Notes: generated by a model not told the origin, from the letters alone. Counted from the stretch's first letter, positions 35,635 to 44,568 are shown. The stretch is DNA of 64,000 nt from Caballeronia sp. dw_19 (GCF_018449515.1 NZ_JAAVUQ010000014.1:62001-126000), one strand, 5' to 3'. A program made the numbers and translations.

Positions 35635-36726
35635 TCACAGCGGACTGCCAAAATGAAACAGCGCCTCCGGCAACGACACCAGGCCGATCTCACCGGCCTC
35701 CGTACCCATTGCCAGCCGTCCGCCATCGGGCGACCAGGCAATGGCACTGACAGGACTGCCGTCAGCCCCTTTGACGAATAGAACATCAGTGCCGCCCGAC
35801 TGGCACAGCAGTACCGCGCCATTGTGGTAGCCAACGGCAATCAACGGATGGGTGGGATGGCAAGCCACCTGAGTGACCGGGGCCTTGCCCGCAATGCCGC
35901 ATTCCCGCGGCTGGCCGTCGCTGCCGGGCGGGTCGAATCGCCAGCAAACGGCCCGCAAACCACCGCTCGTGACCAACACCCGGCCGTCCACCGAAAACGA
36001 TAGCGACCGGGGTTGCCCGGGATAACCGCCCATCTCTATGTCGCCGCCGTCCGGCAACCGCCATCCGTGCAGAGCGTTCTCCTCCATGCCGCTCACGACA
36101 TAGCGGCCGTCGCGACTCCATGCGACGCTTCGGTGATAGCCGGGCCATCCCAGCAAGCGGGGAACATGCGTGTCCACCGGCCATAGCGTGACTCCGCCGT
36201 GATGTGCGATCGCCAACTGATCGCCGGTGGTGTTGAAAGCAAGAGCGGTTGCCGAACCCGCTAACGCGAGGCTCGCCGGCCTGGCTCCCAGCCAGTGAAC
36301 CCGGCGGCCGGTTGCATAGGCCCGACCGCCCGCGCTCGTTGCCACGAGATCGATCCACTCACCGTGTACATCGACGAGGATATCGCTCGTGCCGTCCGCC
36401 TTCAGATGGACCAGCCGGCCGTCGTCCCCACCGCTGAGAAAACCTCCTTCAGGATCGGCGGCAAGGGCCAGGCAGGTGCCGTCATGCACACTGAAGCGAG
36501 CCACTGGCGCCGGGGGTTCGCGCGCCTGCACGAACTCGACGCCACCACTCTGCCGTGGCTTGAGCGCCGGGCCGCCAGGCCACTCACCGGTCGCGAGCGC
36601 CACGGTGCCGTCACCCAGCGCAAATCCCGCCTGGAGTCCCGCAACATCCCAAGCAAGCGCGACAACGGGAGCCTCCGTCACCCAACGGGCCCCAAGCAAT
36701 TCGATCAAAGACGGCGGCGCATTCAT
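35635..36726 (-). CDS. WD40-repeat beta-propeller protein
   Basis: 363 aa. About seven blades are suggested by repeats of the type VAWSRDGRYVVSGMEENALHGWRL, AIAWSPDGGRLAMGTEAGEIGLV, ALAADPEGGFLSGGDDGRLVHL. No signal peptide, so cytoplasmic. Its start overlaps the CobW stop by 4 bp (ATGA). WD40 proteins usually serve as assembly platforms; a scaffold for the neighbouring GTPase and its target metalloenzyme is an inference. Confidence 0.85.
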   Translation of the reverse strand: MNAPPSLIELLGARWVTEAPVVALAWDVAGLQAGFALGDGTVALATGEWPGGPALKPRQSGGVEFVQAREPPAPVARFSVHDGTCLALAADPEGGFLSGGDDGRLVHLKADGTSDILVDVHGEWIDLVATSAGGRAYATGRRVHWLGARPASLALAGSATALAFNTTGDQLAIAHHGGVTLWPVDTHVPRLLGWPGYHRSVAWSRDGRYVVSGMEENALHGWRLPDGGDIEMGGYPGQPRSLSFSVDGRVLVTSGGLRAVCWRFDPPGSDGQPRECGIAGKAPVTQVACHPTHPLIAVGYHNGAVLLCQSGGTDVLFVKGADGSPVSAIAWSPDGGRLAMGTEAGEIGLVSLPEALFHFGSPL

Positions 36727-37727
36727 GGGTCGGTCTTGCAGTGCCCGATACTCTCCCGCAATCCACGCCTGTCGAGATTGCGGCCGATAAACACCAGCCT
36801 GCTATCGCGTACTTCGTCCAGTCGCCACGGCCGGTCGAAATCCGTATTCATGGTCATATGTACCCCCTGGAACACGAAGCGGCGATCCGATCCCGCCAGG
36901 TCAACGATCCCCTTGGCTCTCAACAGATCCTGGCCTTGCTCGACCACCAGTTGCTGCAGCCACGAAAGGAAGCGGCTGCGTTCCAGGGGCTTCTCGACGC
37001 GCAGCGACACGCAATCTATGCCATGGCTATGACGTCCGGGACCAATGGATATATGGCGAAAGGGCCGTTCATCAGGGGCCGGCTCATCTGTATCCTCGAC
37101 TGAGTTGGCGAGATGCAGGCGCTTGAGATCGAACGCACCTCGATCAAGTAGTGAAGCCAACGGCACCGCGCAGCGGACACTGCGCACCAACTCCGCTGTC
37201 GGGTTGATTCCGCATATGACCGCCTCTGCCGAAGCCAGACCCGTTGCATCGACAAGATCGGCCTTGTTAAGCAGTACGATATCTGCCTGTGCCAGTTGCT
37301 CCGCGGCCTCACGGCTGTCGGCGAGACACGCTTTCAGATGCAACGCATCGGCCACGCAGATCACGCTGTCGAGCCGGGTGCGCTGACGGATGAGATCGTC
37401 GACAAAGAATGTCTGAACCACCGGTGCGGGGTCCGCCAATCCCGACATCTCGATCAGGATCCCGTCGAAGCCGCCCTTGCGCTTGATTAGTCCCGAGACC
37501 ACGCGAATCAGGTCGCCGCGCACCTTGCAGCATACGCAGCCGTTATTGAGCTCGATTACCTCGTCTTCAGCGCCCACCACCAGGCCACCGTCGATACCGA
37601 GTTCGCCGTATTCGTTGACGATCACCGCGTAACGCCGGCCGTGCTGCTCGCGCAGTATGCGATTGAGCAGCGTGGTTTTGCCTGCGCCGAGAAACCCGGT
37701 AAGAACAGTGACCGGAATTCGATTCAT
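36723..37727 (-). CDS. CobW/COG0523-family GTP-binding metallochaperone
   Basis: 334 aa. Walker A GFLGAGKT (11-18), the family's metal-binding CxCC motif CVCC (64-67), switch residues EMSGLADP and the base-recognition NKAD, then a C-terminal CobW domain. COG0523 proteins deliver zinc or other metals to client enzymes. Coupled by ATGA overlaps to both neighbours and co-transcribed with a zinc-type alcohol dehydrogenase, an obvious client candidate; the di-iron hydroxylase is another. Confidence 0.93.
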   Translation of the reverse strand: MNRIPVTVLTGFLGAGKTTLLNRILREQHGRRYAVIVNEYGELGIDGGLVVGAEDEVIELNNGCVCCKVRGDLIRVVSGLIKRKGGFDGILIEMSGLADPAPVVQTFFVDDLIRQRTRLDSVICVADALHLKACLADSREAAEQLAQADIVLLNKADLVDATGLASAEAVICGINPTAELVRSVRCAVPLASLLDRGAFDLKRLHLANSVEDTDEPAPDERPFRHISIGPGRHSHGIDCVSLRVEKPLERSRFLSWLQQLVVEQGQDLLRAKGIVDLAGSDRRFVFQGVHMTMNTDFDRPWRLDEVRDSRLVFIGRNLDRRGLRESIGHCKTDP

Positions 37728-38065
37728 TGCAGATCTCCGGGTTTCCTGCCGGACTCGGTTGTGTCGAAATTCGCCAGCTCGTTCTCAAGCCAGTCACGCT
37801 CGGCTTCAATAGCCAGCAACTCGTTTTCCGATGCGTCCAGCCGCGCCCGCAATTGCACAATGTCCCGCGTCCGGTCGGGCGTGGCGCCTTCGCGCTTCTC
37901 GCACGCCAGCGCGCATGCCAACTCGATCTCGGCGCCCGCGCAGCGATTTTCGCCGCGCAGGTAACGGGAATTCACCTCGGTCAATGCAATGACCAGGCGC
38001 ACGCGTTCGGGAATCGGCATTGGATTTTGCTGCGGCGACACGGCGCTCTCCCTGGTCGGATCCAT
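37724..38065 (-). CDS. 113-aa coiled-coil protein of unknown function
   Basis: Starts 2 nt after the ADH stop and overlaps the CobW start by 4 bp (ATGA), so it is firmly part of the operon. The C-terminal half is a predicted coiled coil (VQLRARLDASENELLAIEAE…WLENEL). Two cysteines occur in the middle (ENRCAGAEIELACALACEKRE has three). No family recognised. It may bridge ADH and the CobW/WD40 proteins. Confidence 0.75.
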   Translation of the reverse strand: MDPTRESAVSPQQNPMPIPERVRLVIALTEVNSRYLRGENRCAGAEIELACALACEKREGATPDRTRDIVQLRARLDASENELLAIEAERDWLENELANFDTTESGRKPGDLQ

Positions 38066-38067
38066 CG

Positions 38068-39111
38068 TTATGGAATCAGCACCGCGCGGCCCCTTACCTT
38101 GCCGTGATGCAGGTCCTTGAGCGCCTGGTTCGCCTCGCTCAAACGGTATTCCTTCGTCGCCAGATGAACGAGTCCACGATCGGCCAGCGCCATCAACTCG
38201 ACCAGCTCGGGATAGGTGCCGACCAGATTGCCGACAATGGTTTTCTCGCTGGTGATCATGTCGATAGTCGGCAACTCGATCTTCCCGCCATAACCGACGA
38301 TGTAATAGAACCCCGCGTTGCGCGTCATGGCAAGGCCGTTGGCGACCGCGTCGCCTTCGCCGACAAAGTCGATGACTGCCTCCGCGCCATTACCGCTGGT
38401 CAACTCGAGCACGCTTTGCACTTCGTCGCCGCCGCCCTTGACCGTATGATCCGCACCGCATTCCTTAGCCAGTTGCAACGCGGTTTCCGAGCGGTCGACC
38501 ACGATGATTTCGGCAGCGCAAAGAGCCTTCAATACCTGGATGCCGATATGTCCCAGGCCGCCGGCGCCGATCACGACGGCGAACTGGCCGGGTAGCAAGT
38601 GGCGCGACGCCTTCTTGGCAGCACGGTAAGCGGTTAATCCGGCATCGGTATAGGGCGCGACATCCTTGGGCGCCAGCGACTTGGGCAGCTTGATCAGCGA
38701 CCGTTCGCCGGTCAGCAGGTATTCGGCATAACCGCCATTGGCATTGATGCCCGGGAAACTGCTGTCGGTTGAATGCATGTCGTCGCCACGCCGGCACGCC
38801 AGGCAGTAACCGCTTGTCACGAGCGGATGGCAGATCACCGCGTCGCCCACCTTGACGCTCTCGACGGCCGAGCCGACCGCCTCGACCCAGCCGGCGTTTT
38901 CGTGGCCCATGATGTACGGCAAGACCACGTCGACCTTGCTGCGCCAAATGCCTTCGACAACGTGCAGGTCCGTGCGGCAGACACCCGCACCGCCAATCCG
39001 CACGATCACGTCGGTGGGCCGCCCGATCTTCGGATCAGGGACCTCCTCATAACGCACGAACTCGTCACGGCTCAATGATTCATCGTACTGATGCAGCACG
39101 GCAGCTTTCAC
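38068..39111 (-). CDS. Zinc-type NAD(P)-dependent alcohol dehydrogenase (MDR family)
   Basis: 347 aa from a GTG at 39111 with AAGGAGA upstream; the longer frame to 39174 lacks support. Catalytic zinc ligands C45 and H70-E71 (GHEN) and the Rossmann motif GAGGLGHIGIQ are intact. The structural-zinc lobe is degenerate: the expected four cysteines read S100, C103, C106, S114. It probably oxidises the alcohol made by the monooxygenase. First gene of the operon driven by the sigma-54 promoter at 39212. Confidence 0.9.
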   Translation of the reverse strand: MKAAVLHQYDESLSRDEFVRYEEVPDPKIGRPTDVIVRIGGAGVCRTDLHVVEGIWRSKVDVVLPYIMGHENAGWVEAVGSAVESVKVGDAVICHPLVTSGYCLACRRGDDMHSTDSSFPGINANGGYAEYLLTGERSLIKLPKSLAPKDVAPYTDAGLTAYRAAKKASRHLLPGQFAVVIGAGGLGHIGIQVLKALCAAEIIVVDRSETALQLAKECGADHTVKGGGDEVQSVLELTSGNGAEAVIDFVGEGDAVANGLAMTRNAGFYYIVGYGGKIELPTIDMITSEKTIVGNLVGTYPELVELMALADRGLVHLATKEYRLSEANQALKDLHHGKVRGRAVLIP

Positions 39112-39211
39112 GTTTCGTCTCCTTATCGTGGCTTGCATGGGAACTTGCCGGCCTTGGATGGTACGGGCAGGCATGCCAGTTCTTCCAACGCGTTTTTATC
39201 GCTTTCGTTTA

Positions 39212-39228
39212 TGCAATCTCCATGCCGA
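39212..39228 (-). promoter_or_regulatory. Candidate sigma-54 promoter of ADH operon
   Basis: Minus strand CGGCAT-GGAGA-TTGCAT: GG and GC dinucleotides with exact N10 spacing and a perfect -12 TTGCA element. Lies about 100 bp upstream of the GTG start; transcription would begin near 39202. Confidence 0.68.
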
Positions 39229-39325
39229 TGACACGCACTCCTTCAGAACGGGCCCTTGGCGCCTGACGGACAAAAGGAATTGAGTGGATTGGTAGCAGCC
39301 CCGGCCGATTTGGGAATTCGACCAC

Positions 39326-39344
39326 TGTCGCAGAATCGGACGCT
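39326..39344. promoter_or_regulatory. Candidate activator-binding site (enhancer), ADH operon
   Basis: TGTC-N9-GACG followed by CT, 98 bp upstream of the sigma-54 promoter and of the same form as the site before the monooxygenase operon. A further TGTC-N9-GACA inverted pair lies at about 39369-39385. Confidence 0.55.
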
Positions 39345-39448
39345 TGATCGCGCGGCGGCGACCGTACCTGTCGCGAAATGAGACATATGCACTGCGAGGA
39401 TTTTTTCCGACCTCTCGTCGACTGGCATCCTCGCGGGAGGGTTTAGCG

Positions 39449-39618
39449 CATTGCGTTATACACAAGTCAACTGAGTCTTGAATAATCAATGACTTATGAA
39501 CGCTCGTTTTGGAGACCTTCAGCCTGGCTTCTGACCGACCTTTGTACGGAACGCCTTTGGTTATGGGCTTCCCGGCGCGTTGCTCAATGAATAGGTGAAA
39601 GTTGCGTATAACGCAATG
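39449..39618. repeat. Pair of near-identical 15-bp palindromes 150 bp apart
   Basis: TTGCGTTATACACAA (about 39451-39465) and TTGCGTATAACGCAA (about 39603-39617; perfect palindrome around ATA) form a 20-bp inverted pair with 18 matches when flanks are included. They lie in the 629-bp spacer upstream of the ADH operon, and the interval holds no clear gene. They may be operators left from a lost gene or ends of a small mobile element. Confidence 0.5.
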
Positions 39619-39740
39619 AGCTCTCCGGAACCATCGTAAAGATCACGAACCCTGGCTCCAAATCCCAAGCGGCGAGCGGAATCAGAAACCCTTGCGCAGC
39701 AAAAGAACCCCACACGCCACGTTTCATGCAATTGCCCTGC

Positions 39741-40244
39741 TTATTGAGCTGCCGGAGCAGCGCTGATCAGGTCGACCAAAACGCGTGTGCCCGGAATGAC
39801 CGAAGCGGACGCCTCAGGCGGATTTGTCTGTACGATAAACGACGCGCCGGTTGTATCGACCAAAGTGATAAAGCCGTTTTGGTTATCGACATGCGCTACG
39901 CGCGCGATGGTCTGGTCGCCATTGGGCGAAGGCGGAACAACAGGCGGGGATGAATCCAGTACAGTGAGACGAACCGATCGGTTTGCACTGCCGACTACTT
40001 TGGTACCGGCCTTCAGTTTATCGAGGCCCTGCACATTCGCGCCGACCTGGAACGACTCCCTGATCCCCGCGTCGTTAATAACGGTAACAGTACGCGTATT
40101 TGTGTTGACTGACTGAACCTTGCCGCTAACTTGAACCGTAGTGGTTGCATTGAAAATGGTAGCCGCGAAAGCACTCGATAACGCCATCGTATACGCGATT
40201 TCAACAATGGCTTGCTTAAGGATTTTTATAGAAATGAACTTCAT
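39741..40244 (-). CDS. Exported protein of unknown function
   Basis: 167 aa from the ATG near 40244. It begins with a signal peptide (MKFISIKILKQA…MALSSAFA) and continues as a beta-rich protein with two similar OB-like halves: VQVSGKVQSVNTNTRTVTVIND and IARVAHVDNQNGFITLVDTTG, joined by a proline-rich linker. Resembles DUF5666-like periplasmic proteins, without certainty. Monocistronic. Confidence 0.65.
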   Translation of the reverse strand: MKFISIKILKQAIVEIAYTMALSSAFAATIFNATTTVQVSGKVQSVNTNTRTVTVINDAGIRESFQVGANVQGLDKLKAGTKVVGSANRSVRLTVLDSSPPVVPPSPNGDQTIARVAHVDNQNGFITLVDTTGASFIVQTNPPEASASVIPGTRVLVDLISAAPAAQ

Positions 40245-40499
40245 AATGACGCTCCTGCTGGACAAATGAGAACGGCTCGTGCGATGCACGTTGTAACCGC
40301 ATAAGCGCTTTAAAATGCTTGCCGAGTTTGTCTTTGGAGAGGTCCCCTGTCAACCCATCTCGTTACACAGAAGTCGCAAACTCGTACCGAAGCACGTAAG
40401 ACAGGTACGTTGCAGGAATTGCGATGCCAGGGGTTGTGTAAACGATGACGGACTCGCATTTACTCTCGAATTTCGGGTACACGTAAACGACAAGTCGGG

Positions 40500-40689
40500 G
40501 TCTAGGGTAGAAGAGGAATTTGAAGCGTTGGATCTAGGCGATCCGAGACTGGATCAACGAGCGAAGGCATTGTTGAAGCGCCTGGCGGCGAAGCCGAGCA
40601 AGAGCATTCGGGGCGCTTGCGATAGCTGGGGTGAAACGTCGGAGCCTATTGTTTTCCGGGCAATCCGAAAATTGATTGGAGCGAGGTAA
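40500..40689 (+). pseudogene. IS4-family (Tn5-like) transposase N-terminal remnant
   Basis: The frame EEEFEALDLGDPRLDQRA…LLKRLAAKPSKSIRGACDSWGETSEPIVFRAIRKL matches the N-terminal DNA-binding domain of IS4/Tn5 transposases (LGD-RR…KPS-SIP-AC--W-ET). The protein stops after about 60 recognisable residues; the DDE catalytic domain is absent. The upstream part of the 40315-40689 frame shows no similarity. A decayed insertion sequence. Confidence 0.72.
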
Positions 40690-40796
40690 TGGCGCCGCAT
40701 TGGCAATGCACGGCGGCCCAGATGCGAAGCTGCGAGGTGGTGCTATGCATTGCCGGCACGAATCGTGGGTCTAACGCGTGAGCCTAACGCGTGAGC

Positions 40797-42440
40797 CTAT
40801 CGGATTTCCCTGGCCACGCTCTGCAACTGCTTGAAAGCGCGATACCGCGCCTCGTGCAGTGCCGCTATGTTGCCTGCGTCCGGCTCGTAGGTCTTGCTGA
40901 TGTGCGACATCGTGGTCATCGCCGAGCGCACGTTGTCGAACAGGCCGCCGGCCACGCCACCCAGCATCGCGGCGCCCAGCAGGACGGGCTCTTCCGCCTG
41001 CGTGGCAAGCACGGGCTTTCCCGTTGCGTCGGCGAGCAGTTGCCGAACAAGATCGAGCCGCCCCGCGCCGCCGCTGATGACCACCCGCTCGATCGGGGCG
41101 CCGGCCAGGGTCTGCGCTTCGATGATCTGGCGAAGGCCGTAACCGATACTGCAGATGCCGGCAACGTAAAGCGCGACCAGACTATTCAGGTCATTCTCCA
41201 TTCCAAGGCCCGCAATCACGGCTCGTGCGTGGGGGTCGGCCAGCGGCGCACGGTTGCCCAGGAACTCCGGAACAATATGCAAGCCCTTGGCCAACAACAC
41301 GGCCCCCGACAAACTGTCTGCCGTCTCCACCGCGAGACCGGCGAGCATGACGGCCAGGGATTGGCCCGCTTGCTCCGCTTGTTCTCGGGCATCGGGCGTC
41401 GCGGGATGCATCGAAAGGAGTTGTTCGATCGCGGCGCCCGCCACCGATTGCCCACCCTCGTTGAGCCATGCATCCGGCACCATCGCCGAAAAATAAGGTC
41501 CCCACACGCCGGGTACGAAGACCGGACTCCGGGTCGTGGTCATCGTGCACGATGAGGTGCCGAAGACGTACGCGAGGTTGGACTCGGGGTCACCATCGGC
41601 GCCAACCGTGCCTATTCCGCCGGCATGGGCATCGATCGCGCCTGTTGCGACCGGCGTACCGGCTCGCAGGCCGAGCTCGGCGGCCGCATGCGCTGTTAGC
41701 CCGCTCCCCAACGGCGTTCCCGGGTCGACAACAGACTGGCCGATGCGCGCAAACGCCTCGTCCGCCAGCACACCGAGACCGACGCTGCGGAAGTAACTTT
41801 CGTCCCAGCGCCGTTCGTGCGCCAGATAGGTCCATTTGCAGGTGACCGTGCAGGTAGAGCGGGACAGATCCCCGGTCGCACGCCAGGTCAGGAAGTCGGT
41901 CAGATCGAAGAACTGCCATGCCGCCGCGAAGACGCTCGGCCTGTTCTCAAGGAGCCACAGCAGTTTCGGTGTCTCCATTTCCGGCGAGATCTTGCCGCCG
42001 ACAAATTTCAGCACCTCGTGGCCCGTGGCGTTGATGCGCTCCGCCTGCGCCACGGCGCGGTGATCCATCCAGACGATGATGTCGCGTTCGGCCTGGTCGG
42101 AGGGCCCCACGGGCAACGGCCGTCCGCCCTCACCCAGCACGACGAGCGAGCAGGTGGCGTCGAACCCGATACCCGCGACCTGATCGGGCGATACCGCGGC
42201 CTGCGACAGCGCGTCCTTCACGGATTGGCAGACGGCGTTCCAGATCTCGCTGCTCGACTGTTCGACGATGGAGCCGCTTGCATGGAACAGGGTAATGTCG
42301 CGCTTGGCCGAGGCCATCATGCGGCCGGCAAGATCGAAGATTCCGGCCCGGGCGCTGCCCGTGCCCACGTCCACGCCGACGACATAACGCACATCGCGTG
42401 TGCTGTCTGTCGCTAGGGAAGTCGGGTTTTCTAAGGTCAT
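40797..42440 (-). CDS. FGGY-family carbohydrate kinase, D-ribulokinase-like
   Basis: 547 aa, the length of the ribulokinase branch. N-terminal phosphate-binding GVDVGTGSARAGIFD, IIVWMDHRAVAQAERIN and the ATP-site ERVVISGGAGRLDLVRQLLADATG are characteristic, and the catalytic aspartate is in GAIDAHAGG. With the SDR and sugar ABC genes upstream in the same direction, phosphorylation of a ketopentose (D-ribulose or similar) derived from a pentitol is likely. Confidence 0.9.
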   Translation of the reverse strand: MTLENPTSLATDSTRDVRYVVGVDVGTGSARAGIFDLAGRMMASAKRDITLFHASGSIVEQSSSEIWNAVCQSVKDALSQAAVSPDQVAGIGFDATCSLVVLGEGGRPLPVGPSDQAERDIIVWMDHRAVAQAERINATGHEVLKFVGGKISPEMETPKLLWLLENRPSVFAAAWQFFDLTDFLTWRATGDLSRSTCTVTCKWTYLAHERRWDESYFRSVGLGVLADEAFARIGQSVVDPGTPLGSGLTAHAAAELGLRAGTPVATGAIDAHAGGIGTVGADGDPESNLAYVFGTSSCTMTTTRSPVFVPGVWGPYFSAMVPDAWLNEGGQSVAGAAIEQLLSMHPATPDAREQAEQAGQSLAVMLAGLAVETADSLSGAVLLAKGLHIVPEFLGNRAPLADPHARAVIAGLGMENDLNSLVALYVAGICSIGYGLRQIIEAQTLAGAPIERVVISGGAGRLDLVRQLLADATGKPVLATQAEEPVLLGAAMLGGVAGGLFDNVRSAMTTMSHISKTYEPDAGNIAALHEARYRAFKQLQSVAREIR

Positions 42441-42534
42441 GGCTCACTGCCTGCTCAATGCCTGTTATAGAAGGCGTTTCTGATAGAAGGCGAACTGCAT
42501 CGGGTACAAACCGGACTCGCCCCTGTCACGCGTT

Positions 42535-43263
42535 TCAGAGATCAACGCTGTTTGGAAGGATCACGAGATCGCGGATGGTCACGTTGCGCGGCCGCGTCAG
42601 CATGAAGAGTACCGCGTCGGCGACCTCCTTGGGCTGCATCAGGCTGCCCGAGGCGAGCGCTTCGTCCATCTTCGCCTTCGGCCAGTCGTCAAGCAGCGCT
42701 GTTACGACCGGGCCTGGGGCCACTGCGCCCACCCGCACGCCATGTTTGGAGAGCTGGCGCCGGATCGTGTGGACGAAGGCCTGCACCGCGAATTTGGAGG
42801 CGGTGTAGACCGGCTCCCACACGACGGGGACGATGCCCGCGATGGAACTGGTGAAAATAATGTCGCCCGATTTCTGCGCGACCATGTGCGGCAGCACGGC
42901 GTGGACCGATCGGAACGCGGCGTTGATGTTGAGGTTCAACATGCGATCCCACTCGTCCGGATTTCCGTCCAGCACGTCACCGCCCACGTACGCGCCGGCA
43001 TTGGCATGGAAGATATCGAGGCCGCCGGCGAGGTCCAGGATCTTTGGCAACAGTGCGGAAACTTCCGCCGGCTGCAGCAGATCCACGGTCAGTGGCGAGG
43101 CGTTTGGCCCCAGTTCCGCGCAGAGTTGGGCGAGCCTGTCCTCGGCGCGGTCGATCAGAACGACCTTCGCACCTTCCGCCAGCAGTGTGCGCGCGCACTC
43201 AAGGCCGATACCCGATGCTGCGCCCGTGATGGCGGCGACCTTTCCCTTCATCATGTCAGTCAT
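42535..43263 (-). CDS. Short-chain dehydrogenase, ribitol/polyol dehydrogenase-like
   Basis: 242 aa. TGAASGIGLECA cofactor motif, HANAGAY, catalytic Ser in FTSSIAGIVPV and YTASK pair. The VNTxxD-to-DGNPDEWDRMLNLNINAAFRS pattern is like ribitol 2-dehydrogenases. It would convert an imported polyol to a ketose for the adjacent kinase. 24 bp separate it from the permease gene. Confidence 0.88.
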   Translation of the reverse strand: MTDMMKGKVAAITGAASGIGLECARTLLAEGAKVVLIDRAEDRLAQLCAELGPNASPLTVDLLQPAEVSALLPKILDLAGGLDIFHANAGAYVGGDVLDGNPDEWDRMLNLNINAAFRSVHAVLPHMVAQKSGDIIFTSSIAGIVPVVWEPVYTASKFAVQAFVHTIRRQLSKHGVRVGAVAPGPVVTALLDDWPKAKMDEALASGSLMQPKEVADAVLFMLTRPRNVTIRDLVILPNSVDL

Positions 43264-43287
43264 TTTGTAATCCTAAGTTGCTGTAAA

Positions 43288-44568
43288 TTACGCACGGCCA
43301 TGCGAGACGCGAGACTGGCGGGCGAGCGAGTCGACGATCACCGCGATCGCCAGCACCGCGCCGGTAATCATGAAGCGCAGCGACGACGACAGGTTCAGCA
43401 GCGTCAGGCCGCTGGCAATCGACTGGATCACGATAATCCCCAGCACCGCCGAATACGCGCTGCCGCGGCCGCCGAAGAGGCTGGTCCCGCCGATCACCGC
43501 CGCTGCAATGGCGTTCAGGTTCACGTCGCCGCTGCCGGCCTGCTGGCTGGCCGAGGCAAGGCGTGCCGCAGTCAGCACGCCGCCGAGCGCGGCGAAACTG
43601 GCGCACAGCACAAAGGCGCTGGTGTAGATGGCACTGACATTGATGCCTGCGCGCCTCGCGGCCTCGTGGTTGCCGCCGACCGCGTTCATCGACCGGCCCC
43701 ATCGCGTCCTCTTGAGCGCATAGTCCATCGCGACCGCGAGGCCAAGGAATACACCGAACATCAGAGGCACGCCTCGTCCCTGGTTAAGGTAGGCAACTAC
43801 AAGCTCCAAAAGCACGGTGATGGCAAGGCTGCGCACGAGCAAGCTACCCACCGAGGGCGCAGAGAGATTGGACGCCCGGCGGCGCTCACGCGTGCGCAAC
43901 CCGAGCAGCATCATCACGGCGCCCGGCGCCAGCGCGAGGAGATATGAAACGGCGGCGGGGATGATGATGAGTTGGCCGAGGTTCACCAGCGTCGCGTCGT
44001 AGGGCAAGTTGATCGACCCGGTGGCGCCCAGGACGTATAACTGCATCCCTAGAATCGCGAGCAGCCCTGCCAGCGTCGCGACGAAGCTCGGCATGCCGAG
44101 CCGGTTGAGCAGCAGCGCGTATAGGGCGCCGACCAGCGCGCCCACCGCGATGGCAACGACAATGGCGAGCAACACCGGCCAGCCGTGATTGACCCAGAGC
44201 ATACCTACCAGGGCCGACGCGAAGCCGCTCATCGAACCCACTGACAGGTCGATCTGCCCGACCATCAGCACGCAGACAATGCCCAGCGAGATCACGCCGA
44301 CCGTCGAGCAGTCGAATAGCAAATTCACCAGGTTGTTGGCCGAGAGGAACACCGGGTTCAGGCTGGTGAACACGGTCCAGATGATGATCAGGCCCGCGAT
44401 GACCGGCAAAGATCCCAGGTCGCCCGAGCGCACCCGTTCGACGAAGGCGGAAACGGCGCCGCCGACTCCGGCGGCGTGCTTGACGCGGACATCGCCCCGG
44501 TCGAGCAGCGCGGACGGCGGCGGGTCTTGCGTTTCGCGTTGCGGGGCGCCTTGCATTTCATTGCTCAT
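43288..44568 (-). CDS. Sugar ABC transporter permease (RbsC/XylH type)
   Basis: 426 aa, about 10-11 membrane segments. The cytoplasmic N-terminal extension of ~50 polar residues is followed by LSANNLVNLLFDCSTVGVISLGIVCVLMVGQIDLSVGS, the usual hallmark, and later AVGGNHEAARRAGINV (EAA-like coupling motif) and AVIGGTSLFGGRGS. Homodimer in the inner membrane, working with the ATPase at 44584. Confidence 0.92.
   Translation of the reverse strand: MSNEMQGAPQRETQDPPPSALLDRGDVRVKHAAGVGGAVSAFVERVRSGDLGSLPVIAGLIIIWTVFTSLNPVFLSANNLVNLLFDCSTVGVISLGIVCVLMVGQIDLSVGSMSGFASALVGMLWVNHGWPVLLAIVVAIAVGALVGALYALLLNRLGMPSFVATLAGLLAILGMQLYVLGATGSINLPYDATLVNLGQLIIIPAAVSYLLALAPGAVMMLLGLRTRERRRASNLSAPSVGSLLVRSLAITVLLELVVAYLNQGRGVPLMFGVFLGLAVAMDYALKRTRWGRSMNAVGGNHEAARRAGINVSAIYTSAFVLCASFAALGGVLTAARLASASQQAGSGDVNLNAIAAAVIGGTSLFGGRGSAYSAVLGIIVIQSIASGLTLLNLSSSLRFMITGAVLAIAVIVDSLARQSRVSHGRA

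Noticed and set aside
39449..39618. Toxin-antitoxin locus between the twin palindromes
   Set aside because: I translated the interval in search of RelE/HigB- or HTH-like pieces and found none.
42742..43947. 401-codon plus-strand frame opposite SDR and permease genes
   Set aside because: Spans two real genes on the other strand and has the composition of an antisense shadow.
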